Below are positions 1 through 7,425 of a stretch of 10,756 nt of DNA, piece after piece. Source of the DNA: JAQIBY01 sp964527535 (GTDB lineage: Bacteria; Bacteroidota; Bacteroidia; Bacteroidales; ML635J-15). The stretch spans positions 1-10,756 of the forward strand of contig CAZGPW010000057.1 in the NCBI GenBank assembly GCA_964527535.1, written 5' to 3'. The position numbers were made by a program, and so were the translations under genes. Positions within the stretch are counted from its first letter, which is position 1, and each line of letters opens with the position of its first letter. The notes under the pieces were generated by a model that saw only the letters and a list, made by a program, of their open reading frames with translations, did no database searches and had not been told where the DNA came from.

Positions 1-321
1 TGTTCAAACAACTATTTTTTCTACTCAGGTTACAGCAAAACCTAAGTTTCCATCGTACACTAAATCTTTACCATTAAAATAACAGTAGAACCAAAAAAAT
101 AAACGTATCCCCCTTGAAATATCATGCAATCGTTCGTTCTTGCTTTCGTGCTTTCGTGCAATCCTATGATAGTCAATCATATTTTATAACTTTGCGTCTC
201 TGAGGGAAGTAGTTACCTGACTTTTATGTTGATTTCTAATTTTCGGCATCCATTTTGCAATGTTTTGTTAAACGAGTGAGCTTTACTATTTTTACAGCAA
301 AACAATAATGGAGTCGATGTC
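1..321. other. Non-coding region upstream of the envelope gene pair
   Basis: No convincing gene is visible. Short open stretches enter from the left edge (about 25 codons in two forward frames) but stop by about position 80 and resemble nothing I recognise, so they cannot be claimed as the tail of an upstream gene. The stretch is AT-rich. It holds a short tandem repeat (TGCTTTCG twice, about 141-156), a small palindrome with ATGAT/ATCAT arms (166-180) and a candidate -7 promoter element at 187-194. It most likely carries the promoter and 5' leader for the gene starting at 322. Confidence 0.6.
187..194 (+). promoter_or_regulatory. Candidate Bacteroidota -7 promoter element
   Basis: TAACTTTG matches the TAnnTTTG -7 consensus of the Bacteroidota primary sigma factor exactly. 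The matching -33 TTTG is not clear: only TATG lies near the expected distance (165-168). A palindrome (166-180) covers that -33 region and could be a regulator site. Transcription would begin near position 200, giving a leader of about 120 nt before the gene at 322. The call rests on the -7 match alone. Confidence 0.4.
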
Positions 322-1878
322 ATGAGATTAATAACCCCAAAATATGTGTTGATGGTATTTCTGTTGCTTTGGTTAACACCTTTGTGTGGTCAACGATACC
401 TGAAAAAAGGCGATAATGCTTTTGAACGTGAACAATACAAAACAGCCATTGATCATTACCAGGAAGCATTTGACCGCAGCGACAAATCCAGAAAAACCAG
501 GGCAGAAGCTTCATTTAAAACAGCACGGGCATACATGAAAATTTCAAACCCTGAAAATGCCCTTGAACATTTCAGAAAAGCTGAAAGGTACAATTACCAC
601 AACGACAAAATGTATTTTGAAATGGCCGATGCATACCTACAGCACGAAGAATTTGATTCAGCACTTATGGCCATTGAAAAGTATGAGAAAATCCATCCCA
701 ATGATCCCAGGGTAGATGAGGAAATTGAAAGAATAAACCAGACCCTTGAAATGCTCGAGAATCCGACAAATATTTCCGTTAAATTAGCAGCCATTTTGAA
801 TTCCGGAGAAATGGATTTTTGCCCATTTTACGGTTACAAAGATTACGATAAGATTTTCTTTACATCTTCCCGCTCTATACTTGATGATCCCGACGTTAAT
901 ATGGAATCGGGACAGCTTTTTACCGATATTTATGAAGCAGAACGTGATAAAGACGGCCAATGGAACCTTCCGAGAAAATCCTGGGGAACGGTAAACACAA
1001 AATATGACGAAGGCGCTGCCAGCCTCAACAGAAGATACAATGTCCTTTATTTTACCCGCTGTGATTATGACCCTAAAGCAGACCGTCCATGTCGTTTATA
1101 TAAAGCCAAAAGAAGGGGATTATACTGGGCAGATGTCAGGGATGTAATCATCCCTGGTATTCCAAAAGGAATCAGCATCGGACATCCTTCAATTTCCGAT
1201 GATGAATGCGTCTTGTATTTTGTAGCCGATTCTATGCTGGGAGGCTATGGAGGTAAAGATATCTACAAAGTTACACGCGAACGCAAGTCTAAGCCATGGA
1301 GCTCTCCAAAAAACCTCGGCCCCGATATCAATACCGAAAAAGACGATTGTTTCCCGTATATACGTAAAAACGGACTCTTGTATTTTGCTTCCGACGGACA
1401 CAACAGCATGGGAGGGTTGGACATTTTTGAAGCCCGGAACACAGGCGTAGCATCATACAATGTAAAAAACATGAAACCACCCGTCAATTCCCCGGCCGAT
1501 GATTTTGGTATCGTTTTTCGGGACGATAAAGATGAAGGCTTCTTTACTTCTCAACGAAGGGGAGGTATCGGAAAATCCGACATTTATCACTTCTTTATCC
1601 CTGGAATTTCTGTCCGGATTTATGGCACCGTGTATGATAAATTAACAAAAGAACCCATAGAAAATGCCCTGGCAGAGCTTTGTGAACAAAATGGTGATGT
1701 GATTGAATCAACTCGTACTAATCAAGATGGAAAATATGAATTCACAACGGAACCAGGAAAAATGTATAAGGTATATTATCGGAGACAACCTTATGTCCCG
1801 GCAAGTAAACGCATAGCAACAAAAGACATAGTCTGCAGTAAAAAAATAAAACAAGATATGTTTTTGGAAATCCGATGA
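322..1878 (+). CDS. Exported TPR / PD40 beta-propeller protein with C-terminal carboxypeptidase-regulatory-like domain
   Basis: This 518-aa protein is probably periplasmic or attached to the envelope. Residues 1-23 form a signal peptide (hydrophobic core VLMVFLLLWL, likely cleavage after LCG before Gln24). The lone Cys22 does not sit in a good lipobox. Residues 25-145 contain about three TPR-like helical hairpins. Residues 155-425 contain PD40/WD40-like propeller blades with recurring signatures such as LYFTRCD, LYFVADS and LYFASDGHNSMGGLDIF. Residues 430-518 form a small beta domain of the carboxypeptidase-regulatory type (GTVYDKLTKEPIENA, then NQDGKYEF). The protein is a clear paralogue of the next gene but ends before any OmpA domain. 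A GGAG at 310-313, 8 nt upstream, supports the start. The role is inferred: a scaffold or partner of the downstream PorE-like protein, possibly in type IX secretion. The exact function is unknown. Confidence 0.85.
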   Translation: MRLITPKYVLMVFLLLWLTPLCGQRYLKKGDNAFEREQYKTAIDHYQEAFDRSDKSRKTRAEASFKTARAYMKISNPENALEHFRKAERYNYHNDKMYFEMADAYLQHEEFDSALMAIEKYEKIHPNDPRVDEEIERINQTLEMLENPTNISVKLAAILNSGEMDFCPFYGYKDYDKIFFTSSRSILDDPDVNMESGQLFTDIYEAERDKDGQWNLPRKSWGTVNTKYDEGAASLNRRYNVLYFTRCDYDPKADRPCRLYKAKRRGLYWADVRDVIIPGIPKGISIGHPSISDDECVLYFVADSMLGGYGGKDIYKVTRERKSKPWSSPKNLGPDINTEKDDCFPYIRKNGLLYFASDGHNSMGGLDIFEARNTGVASYNVKNMKPPVNSPADDFGIVFRDDKDEGFFTSQRRGGIGKSDIYHFFIPGISVRIYGTVYDKLTKEPIENALAELCEQNGDVIESTRTNQDGKYEFTTEPGKMYKVYYRRQPYVPASKRIATKDIVCSKKIKQDMFLEIR

Positions 1879-1948
1879 TGTTTTTATCTAAAATATCTTT
1901 CGGATTTCATAGAATTGATTAATTTAGTAACCTGAAAAACTATATATT

Positions 1949-4033
1949 ATGAAACGACTGATAATATTAATACTTTTCACTGGCTTGTTTATTTACACAG
2001 CCCTTGGACAAACTGGTGTGAAAAAAGGTGATGTAGCTTATAACCAGTACCGGTATGAAGAAGCAATCGAATATTATACCGAAGCCTTGCCTACGTTGAA
2101 TAGCTCTGAACAAATAGCTTTGGTGGCTTACAGGGTCGGCTATTGTTATCGCGAAATGAGAAATGCACAAAAAGCCGAAGAATTTTTTCGTAAAGCACTC
2201 AAAGCGAATTCCCAGCGTTTAAAACCAGAGGCAAGGTTATATTATGCCGATGCATTGCGCATGAATGGAAATTATGAGGATGCCATCGAAGTGTATGAAA
2301 CATACCTTGACCTTGTGCCAGATGATCACAGGGCAAAAGTAGGTATTGAATCCTGTAAGGTGGTTCCGAAATGGGAAAATCAACCTGCTCGATACCAGGT
2401 GAGCACAATGGCCTATTTTAATTCTTTGAAACAGGATTTTGCTCCCGCATGGGGTGATGACGAATTTACTACGGTCTTTTTTACAACTTCCAGGGAGGGC
2501 ACAATGGGAGATCGAAATAACCTCAAAAGCGGGCAAAAATTTACCGATATATTTATGATCGAACAAGACAGGAAAGGAAACTGGAGCGAAGCTATGCCTC
2601 TTAGCGGATACGTTAATACCGAAGAAGATGAAGGTGCCGTGTGTGTAAACAATAAAGGGAATTTAATGTACTTTACCCGTTGTTTCAGTGGTGATGACGT
2701 GGATGTTCCATGTCATATTTTCACCGCAAATCAACGGGGACGTGCATGGAGTGACGTAAAAAAACTAAAAATACCAGGGTTTGAAACCTACGAAGTGGGA
2801 TACCCCGAACTTTCTCCCGATGAAACCAAACTGTATTTTTCAGCCAACACTCCTACCGGACTTGGTGGCAGTGACCTGTATGTTATGACAAGGCCTGACA
2901 CTAAAACTGAATGGGGAGAACCAATGAATCTTGGTAAGCCGGTTAATACTGCCGGTGATGAAACATTCCCTACCATAAGATCGGATGGTACCTTGTACTT
3001 TTCATCTGATGGCCATGTCGGGATGGGTGGACTTGATATTTTTGAAGCCAAGCCAGATGGCGAAGGTGGTTTTGAAGAACCTGTTAACCTTAAGCCTCCC
3101 ATCAACTCCCAGGCTGATGATTTTAAAATTATCTATAAAGGAGAACGGAACGTTGGATATTTTTCATCCAACAGGCCTGGCGGCAAAGGCATGGACGATA
3201 TATACAGATTCCACATGCCCCCCCTCGATATTTCTGTCAGGGGAGTGGTCAGGGATACAACCAAACCTAAATTCCCCTACCGCATTAAAGAAGCTAAAAT
3301 ACAACTTATGACCGACGAAGGTTTACAGCAGGCTTTTGAAACCAGCGGTGATGGCACCTATGTATTTAAGAACCTGGATGAAGAAACCGATTACATTTTG
3401 AAAGCGTCGGTGGGTGAAGATTATTTTGCCAATACGTTTAGCTTCACAACACGCGGTATCTTAAGGGATACTTCCATTGTCATTGACATCAATATGGCCA
3501 GCATCCCGAAAATTATTGAACTGCCTAACATTGAGTATGACCTGGATAAAGCAACATTACGGCCAGAATCAACTGTAGCTTTAGACGGCCTGGTGAAAAC
3601 ACTTAACGACAACCCGCATCTTGCCATTGAACTACGTGCTCATACAGACTTTAGGGGCAGCGACGAACATAACATGGAACTGTCGGATGCCCGTGCCAAA
3701 TCCTGTGTCGATTACCTCACCGAAAAAGGCATTGATAAAGACAGATTAACATGGCGAGGCTTTGGGGAATCCATGCCACGTGTAATCGATTCAACCCTGG
3801 CCAAAAAACATGATTTCCTGGATCCGGGAGATATCCTTACCGAAGGATTTATTCTCGACCTGTCCACAGAAGATCAACGGGAAATCGCTCATCAGCTAAA
3901 CCGTAGAACGGAATTTAGTGTTGAGTCAAAAACGCACGGGCTTGAACCGGGAGAAGACCCCTTTGAAGTAGAAAATGAGAATGTCATTAAAAAAGGCGAC
4001 GCTGAAATTGAAGTGGGTGGCGGCGAATTTTAA
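1949..4033 (+). CDS. PorE-like OmpA family protein (TPR - PD40 propeller - regulatory-like domain - OmpA C-terminal)
   Basis: This 694-aa exported protein has a signal peptide (residues 1-20, cleavage after ALG before Gln21). TPR repeats follow at about 25-140, PD40 propeller blades at 150-425 (LMYFTRCF, LYFSANTPTGLGGSDLY, LYFSSDGHVGMGGLDIF), a carboxypeptidase-regulatory-like domain at about 427-515 and an OmpA-like domain at about 521-660. The OmpA domain has the peptidoglycan-binding pattern AHTDFRG...LSDARAKS, with Asp567 and Arg582 at the expected diaminopimelate-contacting positions, and ends in the IAHQLNRRTEF motif. This order matches PorE, which links the type IX secretion system to peptidoglycan, but many Bacteroidota have several such paralogues, so T9SS membership is not proven. 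An acidic, glycine-rich tail (661-694) follows the OmpA fold. The gene lies 70 nt after its paralogue, lacks a clear Shine-Dalgarno sequence, and is followed by a strong terminator. Confidence 0.88.
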   Translation: MKRLIILILFTGLFIYTALGQTGVKKGDVAYNQYRYEEAIEYYTEALPTLNSSEQIALVAYRVGYCYREMRNAQKAEEFFRKALKANSQRLKPEARLYYADALRMNGNYEDAIEVYETYLDLVPDDHRAKVGIESCKVVPKWENQPARYQVSTMAYFNSLKQDFAPAWGDDEFTTVFFTTSREGTMGDRNNLKSGQKFTDIFMIEQDRKGNWSEAMPLSGYVNTEEDEGAVCVNNKGNLMYFTRCFSGDDVDVPCHIFTANQRGRAWSDVKKLKIPGFETYEVGYPELSPDETKLYFSANTPTGLGGSDLYVMTRPDTKTEWGEPMNLGKPVNTAGDETFPTIRSDGTLYFSSDGHVGMGGLDIFEAKPDGEGGFEEPVNLKPPINSQADDFKIIYKGERNVGYFSSNRPGGKGMDDIYRFHMPPLDISVRGVVRDTTKPKFPYRIKEAKIQLMTDEGLQQAFETSGDGTYVFKNLDEETDYILKASVGEDYFANTFSFTTRGILRDTSIVIDINMASIPKIIELPNIEYDLDKATLRPESTVALDGLVKTLNDNPHLAIELRAHTDFRGSDEHNMELSDARAKSCVDYLTEKGIDKDRLTWRGFGESMPRVIDSTLAKKHDFLDPGDILTEGFILDLSTEDQREIAHQLNRRTEFSVESKTHGLEPGEDPFEVENENVIKKGDAEIEVGGGEF

Positions 4034-4053
4034 CGTATGAAAATAACATTGAT

Positions 4054-4085
4054 GGCGCCCGTTGGTCTCGTAACGGGCGCCTTTT
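4054..4085 (+). terminator. Rho-independent terminator after the envelope gene pair
   Basis: A perfect 10-bp GC-rich stem (GGCGCCCGTT at 4054-4063, AACGGGCGCC at 4072-4081) with an 8-nt loop is followed by TTTT and a further AT-rich stretch. It starts 20 nt after the stop of the PorE-like gene and ends 26 nt before the purM start, so it separates the envelope unit from the housekeeping cluster. The stem is nearly symmetric, but the T-run favours termination in the forward direction. Confidence 0.92.
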
Positions 4086-4111
4086 AATTTTAATAATTTA
4101 ACATAGAGGCA

Positions 4112-5287
4112 ATGGTTAAGAATGTTTCCGGGAAATACAGCAAAAGAGGGGTGTCAGCAGCTAAAGAAGATGTCCACAAAGCCTTGAAAAATACAGATAA
4201 AGGTATTTTTCCCACGGCCTTTTGTAAAATCCTTCCGGATATACTCGGCGGAAATGACGAGTATTGCAACATCATGCATGCTGACGGCGCAGGAACAAAA
4301 TCTGCATTAGCCTATTTGTACTGGAAAGAAACCGGAGATTTAAGCGTGTGGAAAGGCATTGCACAGGATGCAGTGGTGATGAATATCGATGACCTTCTCT
4401 GTGTGGGAGCTACAGGTAATATCCTGCTTTCATCTACCATTGGCAGAAATAAAAATAAAATTCCCGGAGAAGTGATTGCCGCTGTTATTCAGGGAACCGA
4501 AGAAGTGCTGGAACATTTACGAAAACAGAGCATTGATATTTACCTTACCGGCGGTGAAACCGCGGATGTCGGAGACCTTGTAAGGACAATAATTGTGGAC
4601 TCTACCGTGACCTGCCGCATGAAAAAAGCAGATGTCATTGCAAACGATAAAATCAGACATGGCGATGTGATCGTGGGACTGGCAAGTTATGGACAAACGT
4701 CTTATGAAAATGAATACAATTCCGGCATCGGAAGCAACGGACTCACCTCTGCCAGGCATGATGTGTTTGCCCATGAGCTGGCTGAAAAATTCCCCGAGGC
4801 TTTCGACCCTGAAATACCCGATGAACTGGTTTTTACCGGATCAAAATACCTCACTGACACAATCCGGGAAACTGGTTTGGATGCCGGGAAACTGGTTTTA
4901 TCTCCAACCAGAACCTATGCCCCGGTAGTTAAAAAGGTACTGGATAAACACCGCAGTGATATCCATGGGATGATTCATTGCAGCGGAGGGGCACAGACAA
5001 AGATCATGAATTTTGTATCGAACAAACACATTGTGAAAGACAATATGTTCGCCACACCCCCTCTTTTTAATTTGATACAACAGGAGTCAGAAACAAACTG
5101 GCAGGAAATGTATCAGGTGTTTAACATGGGGCATCGTTTTGAATTTTATGTGGATGAGTCCACAGCTAAGCATATCATTGATATTGCCTCGGAATTTAAC
5201 CTTGAAGCTCAAATCATCGGATATGTGAAAGATGCAACCAATAATAAACTGACAATTAAGTCAGAACACGGAATTTTTAATTATTAA
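4112..5287 (+). CDS. purM: Phosphoribosylformylglycinamidine cyclo-ligase (AIR synthase), Bacteroidota type
   Basis: PurM closes the imidazole ring of FGAM using ATP to give aminoimidazole ribonucleotide, the fifth step of de novo purine synthesis, in the cytosol. At 391 aa this is the long form usual in Bacteroidota, compared with about 345 aa for enterobacterial PurM. The PurM/PurL superfamily signature is visible: a glycine-rich HADGAGTKSALAY segment (56-68), the acidic NIDDLLCVGA stretch (91-100), TGGETADVGDLVRT (146-159), a GDVIVGLASYGQTS nucleotide-domain entry (184-197), GSNGLTSARHD (207-217) and a late MGHRFEFYV strand. The start is supported by the early RGVSAAKEDVHKAL motif, which sits close to the N-terminus in relatives. 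An AGAGG at 4105-4109 lies unusually near the ATG. The stop codon is part of a TTATTAA repeat bordering an 88-bp element. The remaining doubt is whether it is the only PurM or an AIR-synthase-related paralogue. Confidence 0.88.
   Translation: MVKNVSGKYSKRGVSAAKEDVHKALKNTDKGIFPTAFCKILPDILGGNDEYCNIMHADGAGTKSALAYLYWKETGDLSVWKGIAQDAVVMNIDDLLCVGATGNILLSSTIGRNKNKIPGEVIAAVIQGTEEVLEHLRKQSIDIYLTGGETADVGDLVRTIIVDSTVTCRMKKADVIANDKIRHGDVIVGLASYGQTSYENEYNSGIGSNGLTSARHDVFAHELAEKFPEAFDPEIPDELVFTGSKYLTDTIRETGLDAGKLVLSPTRTYAPVVKKVLDKHRSDIHGMIHCSGGAQTKIMNFVSNKHIVKDNMFATPPLFNLIQQESETNWQEMYQVFNMGHRFEFYVDESTAKHIIDIASEFNLEAQIIGYVKDATNNKLTIKSEHGIFNY
5281..5287 (+). repeat. Left copy of 7-bp direct repeat (TTATTAA) flanking the 88-bp element
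   Basis: TTATTAA directly abuts the GGCT end of the inverted-repeat element and contains the purM stop codon. The same heptamer directly follows the other end of the element, as expected for a target-site duplication. IS1595 elements usually duplicate 8 bp, so 7 bp is slightly off. Confidence 0.6.
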
Positions 5288-5375
5288 GGCTCTATTCTAA
5301 TAAACGATTGATAAATTGAAAAAAATCCCAAATACAAAAATAGTTGTTTGTCAAATCGACATGTAAAATATAGCC
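5288..5375. mobile_element. MITE-like 88-bp non-autonomous element with IS-like ends
   Basis: The stretch begins GGCTCTATTCTA and its reverse complement begins GGCTATATTTTA. By eye the two ends match at 15 of the first 22 positions, and at 5 of the next 6 after a one-base gap, including a shared CGATT at positions 18-22. Both ends resemble the terminal repeat of the IS1595-family IS at 9586-10755 (GGCTCTATTTAAGAACGAT), but the CGAT block lies 2 nt further in, pointing to a related element rather than this exact one. The element is flanked by TTATTAA on both sides and has no coding capacity. Without it, purM and prfA would be 17 nt apart. As RNA it could fold into an imperfect hairpin. The alternative is a chance or regulatory inverted repeat; a genome-wide copy search was not possible here. 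Confidence 0.6.
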
Positions 5376-5378
5376 TTA
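5347..5378 (+). promoter_or_regulatory. Possible prfA promoter spanning the right end of the 88-bp element
   Basis: TTTG at 5347-5350 is followed after 20 nt by TAGCCTTA (5371-5378). These resemble the Bacteroidota -33 TTTG and -7 TAnnTTTG hexamers, with two mismatches in the -7 box. If real, it would start transcription just before prfA, and most of it would be supplied by the inserted element. The evidence is weak and rests on motif similarity only. Confidence 0.3.
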
Positions 5379-5382
5379 TTAA
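5376..5382 (+). repeat. Right copy of 7-bp direct repeat (TTATTAA) flanking the 88-bp element
   Basis: This copy is identical to 5281-5287 and immediately follows the AGCC end of the 88-bp inverted-repeat element, consistent with a target-site duplication made at insertion. Confidence 0.6.
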
Positions 5383-5399
5383 ATGTAGAAAGTAAGTTT

Positions 5400-6491
5400 A
5401 TGAAGCAAAATATGATACTCAACAAACTTGAGGGTGTGAAAAAACGCTATCAGGACGTTGAAAAGCTGCTGTCTGAGCCATCGGTTACAGCAGATATGGA
5501 TAAATACATCAAATTAAATAAAGAATACAAAGACCTTGAGCCGGTTATCCAGGCGTATGATGAATACATGGAAATCATCAACGGCATTGAAGACGCCAAA
5601 GAAATGCTAAATACTGAACATGATGTAGAAATGCAAGAAATGGCTAAACAGGAATTGGAAGAATTGGAAGCTAAAAAAGAACCTACGGAAGAAAAAATCA
5701 AATACCTTTTGATTCCAAAAGATCCTGAAGACGAAAAAAATGCTGTGGTGGAGATCAGAGCAGGTTCAGGTGGAGACGAAGCAAGCATTTTTGCAGGGGA
5801 ACTGTTTAGAATGTACACCAAATTTTGTGAATCTAAAAACTGGAACATTGAGGTAACACGCTCTACCGAAGGGACACAGGGAGGCTACAAGGAAATTGTT
5901 GCTAACATTAGTGGGGATGGTGTTTATGGCATAATGAAATACGAATCCGGGGTACACCGGGTACAACGGGTGCCACAAACAGAAACGCAGGGCAGGGTAC
6001 ATACTTCTGCTGCCTCGGTAGCTGTGTTTCCCGAAGCCGAAGAAGTGGATATTGAAATCAATCCCGCTGACATTAAGCGCGATGAATTTTGTTCTTCAGG
6101 CCCCGGTGGCCAATCTGTAAACACAACGTATTCTGCGATAAGGCTGACTCATATCCCTACGGGCACGGTGGTTACCTGCCAGGATGAAAAATCCAAGCTA
6201 AAGAACCTAAACACTGCCATGAAAGAGCTTCGAACAAGGTTGTATAACCTTGAACACCAAAAATACCTCGATGAGATCGCATCCAAACGTAAAACCATGG
6301 TATCTACAGGAGACCGTTCGGCCAAAATACGTACCTATAATTTTCCCCAGGGACGGGTCACCGACCACAGGATTAACCTGACAATGTACAACCTGCAGGA
6401 GATCATGAACGGGAACATTACAGAAATCATCGAAAAACTTAATATGGCAGAAAATGCTGAAAGGCTTAAAAGTGAAACCGAAGAATTATAA
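5400..6491 (+). CDS. prfA: Peptide chain release factor 1
   Basis: RF1 recognises UAA and UAG stop codons in the ribosomal A site and triggers hydrolysis of peptidyl-tRNA. The 363-aa length is normal. Residues 1-110 form the helical N-terminal domain. The segment VEIRAGSGGDEASIFAGELFRMY runs through about 117-139. The codon-recognition region contains VHRVQRVPQTETQGRVHTSA, with the RF1 PxT tripeptide as Pro192-Gln193-Thr194. The catalytic GGQ loop lies in SSGPGGQSVNTTYSAIRLTH, with Gln238 the methylated glutamine in relatives. RSAKIRTYNFPQGRVTDHRI near the C-terminus is also diagnostic. PxT rather than SPF separates it from RF2. No clear Shine-Dalgarno is seen; Met5 (5412) is an alternative start. 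pyrF follows after 16 nt, and purM precedes across the 88-bp element. Confidence 0.97.
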   Translation: MKQNMILNKLEGVKKRYQDVEKLLSEPSVTADMDKYIKLNKEYKDLEPVIQAYDEYMEIINGIEDAKEMLNTEHDVEMQEMAKQELEELEAKKEPTEEKIKYLLIPKDPEDEKNAVVEIRAGSGGDEASIFAGELFRMYTKFCESKNWNIEVTRSTEGTQGGYKEIVANISGDGVYGIMKYESGVHRVQRVPQTETQGRVHTSAASVAVFPEAEEVDIEINPADIKRDEFCSSGPGGQSVNTTYSAIRLTHIPTGTVVTCQDEKSKLKNLNTAMKELRTRLYNLEHQKYLDEIASKRKTMVSTGDRSAKIRTYNFPQGRVTDHRINLTMYNLQEIMNGNITEIIEKLNMAENAERLKSETEEL

Positions 6492-6507
6492 TTTTAATCC
6501 CAGGGTT

Positions 6508-7341
6508 ATGAACAGTGAACAACTATTTAAAAATATTCAGAAAAAAAAATCATTCCTTTGCGTTGGACTTGATACCGATATCAATAAAATACCACCTCAT
6601 ATTAAAAACACAGATGATCCGGTATTTGAATTCAACAAGGCAATTGTAAATGCTACAGCGCCATATACCATTGCGTATAAACCAAACCTGGCTTTTTATG
6701 AAAGCCAGGGAGCTTCAGGCTTGATCTCGCTCGAAAAAACACTGAAATTTATCCGTAATAATTTTCCGGGGATTTTTGTGATAGCTGATGCCAAACGGGG
6801 AGATATCGGAAATACATCGGCCCTGTATGCACGTGCTTTTTTTGAAAATATGGATTTCGATGCCGTTACTGTCGCACCATACATGGGAAAAGATTCGGTT
6901 GCTCCATTCCTGGGCTTTGATGACAAATACGTCATTCTCCTGGCACTGACATCAAACCCCGGGGCCCGCGATTTTCAGTATCACAATGATGGTACCGACA
7001 AATTGTACGAAAAGGTTTTAAAAACTTCCTTGCAGTGGGCTGATAAGGATTCCATGATGTATGTTGCAGGAGCAACCCGTGCAAACATGATATCTGATAT
7101 CAGAAAGATTGTTCCGGAGCATTTCTTGCTTGTCCCCGGCGTAGGAGCCCAGGGAGGAAGCCTTGAAGAGGTGGCAAAATACGGCATGAACAAACATTGC
7201 GGACTGATAGTGAATTCTTCCCGGGGAATTATTTATGCTGCCAGCGATGAGAATTTCGGCACCGCTGCCAAAGAAAAAGCCCGCGAAATGCAACAGAAAA
7301 TGGAAAAACTGCTTATCAACGCAGGTCTTGTTAAAGCATAA
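6508..7341 (+). CDS. pyrF: Orotidine 5'-phosphate decarboxylase
   Basis: PyrF decarboxylates OMP to UMP, the last step of de novo pyrimidine synthesis, in the cytosol. The protein is 277 aa from the chosen start, typical of the longer group of bacterial OMP decarboxylases. Visible motifs are FLCVGLDTD (16-24), a YKPN substrate strand with Lys58, the catalytic ADAKRGDIGNT block with Asp94, Lys96 and Asp99, then VAPYMGKDSVAPFLGF, LTSNPGARDFQ and the phosphate-binding region LVPGVGAQGG followed by VNSSRGI. The frame is open back to 6454, but the extra 18 residues would overlap prfA by 38 nt and do not resemble PyrF. The ATG at 6508 gives the expected MNSEQLFKNIQKKKSFLCVG start, with AGGG at 6502-6505 as a close, weak ribosome site. 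It is the last gene of the purM-prfA-pyrF cluster and converges on the kinase gene. Confidence 0.95.
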   Translation: MNSEQLFKNIQKKKSFLCVGLDTDINKIPPHIKNTDDPVFEFNKAIVNATAPYTIAYKPNLAFYESQGASGLISLEKTLKFIRNNFPGIFVIADAKRGDIGNTSALYARAFFENMDFDAVTVAPYMGKDSVAPFLGFDDKYVILLALTSNPGARDFQYHNDGTDKLYEKVLKTSLQWADKDSMMYVAGATRANMISDIRKIVPEHFLLVPGVGAQGGSLEEVAKYGMNKHCGLIVNSSRGIIYAASDENFGTAAKEKAREMQQKMEKLLINAGLVKA

Positions 7342-7425
7342 CTCTTTTTATCCAATAACCAGATTGCGTTCACTGGGTAATATTTTATCGGACCCTTTCA
7401 GCTGCCCCTGATCAAGGTGGTTGTT

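Noticed and set aside
141..156. Short tandem repeat TGCTTTCG x2 as a CRISPR or regulatory array
   Set aside because: Only two 8-bp units without spacers; too small to interpret.
31..303. Direct repeat TACAGCAAAAC at 31-41 and 293-303
   Set aside because: A single 11-bp match in AT-rich non-coding DNA, with no flanking structure; it could be chance.
1913..1920. AATTGATT between the envelope genes, identical to the presumed IS target octamer
   Set aside because: There is no terminal repeat or element beside it, and the octamer is AT-rich, so this is likely coincidence.
1898..1927. Possible internal promoter before the PorE-like gene (TTTC, 18 nt, TAATTTAG)
   Set aside because: Mismatches in both boxes and short spacing; read-through from the upstream paralogue is simpler.
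2985..3311. 108-codon alternative frame inside the PorE-like gene
   Set aside because: It overlaps well-conserved PD40 and regulatory-domain coding sequence in another frame and has no motif of its own.
5450..5848. 132-codon open frame on the minus strand inside prfA
   Set aside because: It is low-complexity, Ser-rich sequence mirroring the prfA coding strand, with no recognisable domain. It is an antisense shadow.
6454..6507. In-frame upstream start for pyrF overlapping prfA
   Set aside because: The 18 extra residues do not resemble PyrF and the overlap with prfA is 38 nt. The ATG at 6508 gives the normal family N-terminus.
7342..7425. Possible bidirectional terminator between pyrF and the kinase
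   Set aside because: Only 4-bp stems (CCAG/CTGG, TCAG/CTGA) without a clear T-run were found, too weak to call.
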